Positions 5,394 to 8,595 of a stretch of 8,595 bases of DNA are shown here, in pieces. The stretch comes from an uncultured Clostridia bacterium (lineage in GTDB: Bacteria; Bacillota; Clostridia; TANB77; CAG-508): NCBI GenBank assembly GCA_934167225.1, contig CAKPLD010000053.1, positions 1 through 8,595 of the forward strand, read 5' to 3'. The notes under the pieces were generated by a model. That model saw only the letters and a list, made by a program, of their open reading frames with translations. It was not told the DNA's origin and searched no databases. A program made the position numbers and the translations under genes. The first letter of the stretch is position 1. Each line of letters starts with the position of its first letter.

Positions 5394-5714
5394 CTAAATA
5401 TCTGTTTTTAATAAAGTAGCAGTATCCCCATTTACAATCCAAACTTGCAAATTATTAATCTCCAAGCCATTTTTATTTTTCACCTTAAAATACAAAGGTT
5501 GATCTGGTGTTAAATCTTATGAATTTTCACTTATAAAAAAGAAAAAAAATTTACATTTTTCCAATCCATTATTCATTTCATTAATTATTCCATCTCCAGG
5601 TTTTATTGACCAAGAATCATAAAACACATTATCTTTACCATATTTATTAGCCAGAGCAACTGCAATAGGTCCTACTACATCTTTATCTCTATAATTATGA
5701 CTTAAAAATATCAT
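5394..5714 (-). pseudogene. TIR-domain protein remnant (internal stop and deletion)
   Basis: The first 65 residues are a clear start of a TIR domain: MIFLSHNYRDKDVV (strand A and box 1), then FYDSWSIKPGDGI, then KFFFFFISENS. A TAA follows at 5517-5519, yet the same frame stays open for 40 more codons (DLTPDQPLYFKVK to LLKTDI), ending in TAG at 5394-5396. Intact relatives continue ISxNSL..S.W...EW with the catalytic glutamate and are several hundred residues long. So the middle of the gene, including that glutamate, seems deleted and the two ends joined at the stop. The ribosome site is AAGGAGGA (5721-5728, 6 nt before the ATG). The true stop overlaps the ribosome site of the AlbA_2 gene, a sign of an original two-gene operon. 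Bacterial TIR proteins are usually NAD-cleaving defence effectors; this one cannot be active. Confidence 0.83.
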
Positions 5715-5735
5715 TATTTTTCCTCCTTCAAATCC

Positions 5736-5764
5736 TATATACTCTATTTCTTGAATTTTGCCAA
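5736..5764 (-). promoter_or_regulatory. promoter of the TIR-AlbA_2 operon
   Basis: On the minus strand TTGGCA (plus positions 5759-5764) and TATATA (5736-5741) are separated by exactly 17 bp. The predicted transcript starts about 15 bp before the TIR start codon. The -35 box lies inside the palindrome at 5756-5778. Confidence 0.55.
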
Positions 5765-5778
5765 TGCCATTGGCAAAA
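5756..5778. promoter_or_regulatory. palindrome over the TIR promoter (operator candidate or hairpin)
   Basis: TTTTGCCAATG (5756-5766) and CATTGGCAAAA (5768-5778) are perfect reverse complements around one base. It fills the gap between the DUF6076-like gene's stop (5785) and the TIR promoter's -10, and covers the promoter's -35. No U-tract follows on either strand, so a dyad operator is more likely than an intrinsic terminator, though it could still slow or stop transcripts from the DUF6076-like gene. Confidence 0.55.
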
Positions 5779-5784
5779 ATGATA

Positions 5785-6894
5785 TTACTTATTATTTGTC
5801 AGCCACTCATATACTTCATCTTCTGTTAAAACTCCATATTTCAATTTATTAACTCTATCTTTAGCATCTTTTTTCCATTTTTCAAAATCTTTCTTCATCT
5901 GCTTATTATCTTTATTTCTACCAACAGCCATAGACTTTAATTGATATAATCTTCTGTATTCTGCTAAAGCCTTGTTTTGTTTTAATCTTTCGTTGTATGT
6001 TTGGAATGCTCCTTTATCTCTACAAGTTTTGCCATCTGGCTTTGGATAATCGCAATAAATTTCATCTAGTCTTGAAGTTGGAATGAAGTACATTCCACAG
6101 TTTTGACATTTTTTTATTGGATTATTTGTTGTTTTTACAATTTCTTCTAATACTGCATAACATATTGCAGATAGGTCATTACTTTGATGTGTATCTATCA
6201 TAGAAACAAGCATTGTGTTATTTTTAAAACTATCTAATAATTGTATATCATTCATATGTGCTAATTCTAAATTTTTATTTGAATAGTTATCTTGAATGAT
6301 GTTATCGTTTTTATTATAAGTATATGCTTGTCCTTTATGCTTAATTAGATATACTGCAAATCTTTGGCTCGGTGTATATTCTTTTAATTCTTCTTTCTCA
6401 TCAAGGTTAAAGACATAATTTACAAATGCTTTCATTTCTTCTTGAACTTCTAGTACTTTATCTTGCAAATCATTGTAAATTTTCTCCATCTGTTTTAAAT
6501 ATTCTTCATCACTAGCATATTTTCCTTTTAACTCAAATTTATAATTTTCATATAAATCTTTTAAAATTTCAAAACCATAAGCAAAGAAGAAAGTTTCATA
6601 AGCTGATTCATAAGTTTCTAAATTTGCATTTAAAAATCTTAATAAAAACATTCCAAATCTTTCTACATAAGGAAAGTACATATTTCCAGGATATTTTAGA
6701 CCCTGTTCTTCTTTAACTCTACCTTTAACTTCATTTTTATCAAATTCTAACGTTAAAAGTCTATTTGCAAAATCATCTTTTCTATTTACACTATACAGAT
6801 ACAAAGGTGTAGAATAATATTCTTCTCTTTTTTCTTTATTAAACCAAATATAAAAGCTATCAAAAAAACTTTTTTCTGGTAAATTTCCTTTCAT
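5785..6894 (-). CDS. DUF6076-like protein with a C-terminal zinc ribbon
   Basis: A complete 369-aa gene. The C-terminal part reads KKCQNCGMYFIPTSRLDEIYC, then GKTC, giving C263-x2-C266 ... C281-x9-C291, a likely zinc-binding site. A basic helical region follows (AEYRRLYQLKSMAVGRNKDN to about 350) and ends in TEDEVYEWL. This layout is what I recall of DUF6076 proteins of clostridia, whose function is unknown. The N-terminal 250 residues are helical, with many aromatic residues and no membrane segment. The ATG at 6892-6894 is chosen because AGGGGGAT lies 9 nt upstream. Promoter at 6966-6994 diverges from that of the integrase. Being intact next to broken neighbours, it may be the element's regulator or a cargo function. 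Nucleic-acid binding is inference from the zinc site and basic tail. Confidence 0.88.
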   Translation of the reverse strand: MKGNLPEKSFFDSFYIWFNKEKREEYYSTPLYLYSVNRKDDFANRLLTLEFDKNEVKGRVKEEQGLKYPGNMYFPYVERFGMFLLRFLNANLETYESAYETFFFAYGFEILKDLYENYKFELKGKYASDEEYLKQMEKIYNDLQDKVLEVQEEMKAFVNYVFNLDEKEELKEYTPSQRFAVYLIKHKGQAYTYNKNDNIIQDNYSNKNLELAHMNDIQLLDSFKNNTMLVSMIDTHQSNDLSAICYAVLEEIVKTTNNPIKKCQNCGMYFIPTSRLDEIYCDYPKPDGKTCRDKGAFQTYNERLKQNKALAEYRRLYQLKSMAVGRNKDNKQMKKDFEKWKKDAKDRVNKLKYGVLTEDEVYEWLTNNK

Positions 6895-6949
6895 TTCAAT
6901 AATCCCCCTAAATCTTAGTTAACAATTTTTATATTTTTACATTTTGTTA

Positions 6950-6978
6950 TTGACATTCTATAAATATTATACTATAAT
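6950..6978 (+). promoter_or_regulatory. consensus promoter towards the integrase
   Basis: TTGACA (6950-6955) and TATAAT (6973-6978) are both perfect consensus boxes at 17-bp spacing. Transcription should start near 6985, leaving a leader of about 240 nt before the integrase start at 7225. The promoter overlaps the divergent one for the DUF6076-like gene. Confidence 0.87.
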
Positions 6979-6994
6979 GCTATCATAATTACAA
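6966..6994 (-). promoter_or_regulatory. promoter of the DUF6076-like gene
   Basis: On the minus strand TTGTAA (plus positions 6989-6994) and TATAAT (6966-6971) are 17 bp apart. It overlaps the plus-strand promoter at 6950-6978: the two -10 boxes are one base apart, so polymerase cannot sit on both at once. Its -35 box touches the repeat set at 6994-7058. Confidence 0.7.
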
Positions 6995-7058
6995 TACTTT
7001 TGCAAGTAACAATTGTAAAAGTATAAAAGAACATTGAAAAACACACTTGCAAAAGTGT
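6994..7058. promoter_or_regulatory. cluster of related repeats between divergent promoters and leader
   Basis: ACTTTTGCAAGT (6996-7007) is the exact reverse complement of ACTTGCAAAAGT (7045-7056). A third relative, TTGTAAAAGT, lies at 7013-7022 and pairs with the first in a 12-bp stem (6994-7005 with 7013-7024, one G-T). The 7043-7058 copy itself forms ACACTT-GCAA-AAGTGT. The set starts at the -35 box of the minus promoter and lies just after the predicted start of the plus transcript. It could be operator sites for a regulator, arm sites for the integrase, or leader RNA hairpins. Confidence 0.6.
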
Positions 7059-7089
7059 CATAACACCAATATTATAGAACAATATAATG

Positions 7090-7217
7090 ATACTTCGGCT
7101 TGGCTTAACGTGATGTTGAGAAGTTGCTCGGCTAACAGCGGAGAGGTGAAATTCCTATGTAGGTAAAATTATCTATAATATTCCCTTAAGTAGATGGGAC
7201 GGTCAAAAAAATCTACT
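7090..7217 (+). ncRNA. GC-rich structured leader of the integrase (unidentified RNA element)
   Basis: Within a very AT-rich surround, 7093-7165 is close to half G+C. Visible pairings are CTTAAC (7104-7109) with GTTGAG (7115-7120), CCT (7154-7156) with AGG (7161-7163), and AGTAGAT (7189-7195) with ATCTACT (7211-7217). TCCC (7182-7185) can pair instead with GGGA (7196-7199), which competes with the last stem and gives a two-state fold right before the start codon. A 13-codon frame (7194-7235, starting MGRSKK, TGA at 7233) overlaps the integrase start but lacks a ribosome site. I do not recognise an Rfam class. It resembles a cis-acting RNA or a recombination site. Confidence 0.5.
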
Positions 7218-7224
7218 AAAATAT

Positions 7225-8424
7225 ATGCAAAATGAGATTTTAATGTATAACATAACAGCATACTTAACAATTAAGAATAAGACTTTTTATACGGTATTAA
7301 CTTACTATGTAGAAGGCTCAAGAAAATTAAAATGGGTATCTACAGGAATTAAAGAACACGAGAGTAGGAAAAAAGCTGAAAAGAAACTTATTCAAATTAG
7401 AGATGAATTTATAAATAAATTAGAAACTATTACAACTACAAAAACAGAAGATAAAAAAGTACAAATATTATTTGCAGACTTTATGATTAAATGGCTTGAT
7501 ATGATAAAACATCAAGTTGAAGAATCTACATATACAGGTTATAAAAGACAAATTGAAGGCAGAACAAAAGAATATTTTACTAAAAATCCAGTAATGCTTG
7601 AAGATTTAAAACCAGTACATATTTTAGATTATGCATTACAAACTGATTTAATTTCCAATAATCCTGCTATAAAAGTTGGACGACCACAACAAGAACAATT
7701 TATTGCTGATTACTATAATGAAGAAGAACTAAACAATTTACTTAAAGTTGTAAAAGATACTACTTTAGAATTAATAGTTTATTTAACTGCTTTTTATGGG
7801 TTAAGAAGAAGTGAAGTTTTAGGTATTAGGTGGTCTGCAATAGATTTTGAAAATAAAACAATTACAATAAGTCATAAAGTAGTAACAGTTACAGATGAAA
7901 ACGAAAATAGTAAAACAAAAACTAAAACAATTACTAAAAGAAAAACTAAAAATAAATCTAGTTATAGAACATTACCTTTATTTAAAGAAATTGAAGAACT
8001 TCTACTATACACTAGAAAAATGCAAGAATACTATATGTCTATATTTAAAGAAAGTTACAATAAACAATATAAAGATTTTGTCTGTGTAGATGAGATGGGA
8101 AATTTAAGGAAACCTGACTATGTTAGTCATAAATTTAAAGAAATTTTAAAGAAGAATGGTTTGAGAAAAATAAGATTTCACGATTTAAGACACAGTTGTG
8201 CAACATTACTTTTGAAAAAAGGAATATCTTTAAGAGAAATACAAGATTGGCTAGGACATTCTAGTTCTAAAACAACAGAAAGATATGCACACTTGGATTC
8301 GAGTACAAAGATAAAATCTGCAACAGCTATTGAAAATGCATTAAGCTTTAGCACCAAAACTAATAACGAAAATAAAGACATAAAAAAAGATATATTAGAT
8401 CTGGACTCTAATATACCTAAATAA
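7225..8424 (+). CDS. int: tyrosine integrase, Tn916-like, with shortened core-binding domain
   Basis: A 399-aa site-specific recombinase that would integrate and excise the element. The N-terminal arm-binding domain (about 7-45) reads MYNITAYLT to KLKWVSTGI. The catalytic domain is complete: R194 in YGLRRSE, K244 in KNKSSYR, H319 and R322 in FHDLRH, H345 in WLGHSS, and the nucleophile Y354 in TERYAH. In the core-binding domain, DLKPVHILDY (128-136) runs straight into ALQTDLISNNP. Relatives have roughly 28 more residues between these points (a helix pair around NTVLHHHANIRKAL), so an in-frame deletion is likely and activity is doubtful. Neither the ATG at 7225 nor the in-frame ATG at 7243 has a clear ribosome site; the family usually begins near MYNIT, favouring 7243. 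The gene ends 100 bp from the 3' end of tRNA-Leu. Confidence 0.93.
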   Translation: MQNEILMYNITAYLTIKNKTFYTVLTYYVEGSRKLKWVSTGIKEHESRKKAEKKLIQIRDEFINKLETITTTKTEDKKVQILFADFMIKWLDMIKHQVEESTYTGYKRQIEGRTKEYFTKNPVMLEDLKPVHILDYALQTDLISNNPAIKVGRPQQEQFIADYYNEEELNNLLKVVKDTTLELIVYLTAFYGLRRSEVLGIRWSAIDFENKTITISHKVVTVTDENENSKTKTKTITKRKTKNKSSYRTLPLFKEIEELLLYTRKMQEYYMSIFKESYNKQYKDFVCVDEMGNLRKPDYVSHKFKEILKKNGLRKIRFHDLRHSCATLLLKKGISLREIQDWLGHSSSKTTERYAHLDSSTKIKSATAIENALSFSTKTNNENKDIKKDILDLDSNIPK

Positions 8425-8437
8425 TTAAGTATTTTCC

Positions 8438-8476
8438 AAAATTGTTAGAAATTTGTTAGAAAAATCTAGCAATTTT
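8438..8476 (+). terminator. integrase terminator
   Basis: AAAATTGTTAGA (8438-8449) pairs with TCTAGCAATTTT (8465-8476) with a single G-T pair, a 15-nt loop, and ATTATAAAAG following. The stem is AT-rich but lies just 13 bp after the stop codon. Confidence 0.5.
8442..8462 (+). repeat. two TTGTTAGAAA direct repeats near the attachment site
   Basis: TTGTTAGAAA occurs at 8442-8451 and 8453-8462, one helical turn apart (11 bp). Such paired short repeats beside an attachment site are typical of integrase arm-binding sites, but they also fall inside the terminator stem and loop, so the role is open. Confidence 0.4.
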
Positions 8477-8484
8477 ATTATAAA

Positions 8485-8519
8485 AGCATCAAGGTTAATT
8501 CTCTGAACTCCTTGATGCT
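8485..8519 (-). terminator. intrinsic terminator of tRNA-Leu
   Basis: On the minus strand AGCATCAAGG pairs with CCTTGATGCT over 10 bp and is followed by TTTATAAT. It begins 4 bp after the tRNA 3' end and points away from the tRNA. If the element joined at the tRNA 3' end, it may supply this terminator. Confidence 0.75.
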
Positions 8520-8523
8520 CTAA

Positions 8524-8595
8524 TGGTGCAGATGGCCGGAATCGAACCGGCACGGTTTATTCAACCGCAGGATTTTAAGTCCTGTGCGTCTACCA
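8524..8595 (-). tRNA. tRNA-Leu (UAA), 5' part cut by window edge
   Basis: On the minus strand the visible 72 nt contain the end of the D arm (TGGTAGACGCA), an anticodon stem CAGGA/TCCTG around loop CTTAAAA (anticodon TAA at plus 8575-8577), and a long variable arm CGGTT-GAATA-AACCG as in leucine tRNAs. They also contain a T arm GCCGG-TTCGATT-CCGGC, the 3' acceptor half CATCTGC, discriminator A and an encoded CCA (8524-8526). The missing 5' end should start GCAGATG. Its 3' end faces the integrase, so it is the likely attachment site of the element. Confidence 0.97.

Larger units (their letters stand above)
4021..8523. mobile_element. integrase-side part of an element at tRNA-Leu (left limit unknown)
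   Basis: A tyrosine integrase directly beside a tRNA 3' end is the classic sign of an integrative element. The AT-rich genes from the AlbA_2 gene to the integrase share base composition and control layout. No second copy of the tRNA 3' end is present in the window, so the far end lies further left or has been lost; the left limit given is only where the uniform AT-rich gene block ends. The IS200, intron and GC-shifted block may be later insertions into the same element. Confidence 0.55.

Noticed and set aside
5517..5519. Programmed readthrough of the TIR stop TAA.
   Set aside because: The residues missing around the stop, including the catalytic glutamate region, cannot be restored by readthrough; deletion explains it better.
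4024..7058. CRISPR-like repeats (4024-4047 and 6994-7058).
   Set aside because: Only two or three short copies, no regular spacers and no cas genes.
7141..7165. Second group II intron or 16S rRNA fragment, suggested by GAGGTGAAATTCCT.
   Set aside because: The match is short, and no neighbouring intron domains, reverse transcriptase or rRNA sequence are present.

Overview
The window looks like a decaying mobile-element region from a low-GC Bacillota, most likely an uncultured gut clostridium or relative. Supporting signs are the strong AT bias, consensus TTGACA/TATAAT promoters with AGGAGG ribosome sites, an IS200 element, a Tn916-type tyrosine integrase, a DUF6076-like gene, and a tRNA-Leu(UAA) with encoded CCA. 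The species cannot be named from this sequence alone.

Left part (1-2122): the left edge carries what looks like the 5' end of a class C group II intron (minus strand, bases 74 to 1 and beyond the window). It sits just after a perfect hairpin at the right end of an IS200/IS605-family element. That element encodes an apparently intact TnpA (172-591, minus) with end hairpins on both sides. The element abuts the 5' end of a broken DDE transposase (707-1933, plus) that is split by two frameshifts which restore the original frame and that probably lacks its N-terminus.

Middle part (2123-3942): two complete genes of clearly higher GC face each other across two terminators. One is a 163-aa protein with a possible transglutaminase-like Cys-His-Asp triad. 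The other is a 281-aa protein of unknown function. Each has its own promoter and ribosome site. A 15-bp direct repeat (2091-2105 and 3928-3942) brackets them, and the right copy overlaps a perfect 42-bp-arm palindrome (3847-3938).

Right part (4021-8523): this resembles the integrase end of an element inserted at the 3' end of tRNA-Leu. On the minus strand are a DUF6076-like zinc-ribbon protein (intact), a TIR-domain gene (internal stop and apparent internal deletion) and an AlbA_2/GHKL-ATPase/winged-helix gene (one in-frame TGA). The last two read as a small operon and may be the relic of a defence or regulatory pair. On the plus strand is the tyrosine integrase. It has all catalytic residues but seems to lack about 28 residues of its core-binding domain. 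The DUF6076-like gene and the integrase diverge from overlapping consensus promoters beside a set of related inverted and direct repeats. The integrase has a leader of about 240 nt with an unusually GC-rich stretch likely to fold. The tRNA-Leu is cut by the right edge of the window.

Together the genes suggest an integrative element whose cargo and recombinase are degenerating, with several later insertions layered on it. The least explained items are the integrase leader and divergent control region, the TIR-AlbA_2 pair, the long palindrome, and the GC-shifted two-gene block.
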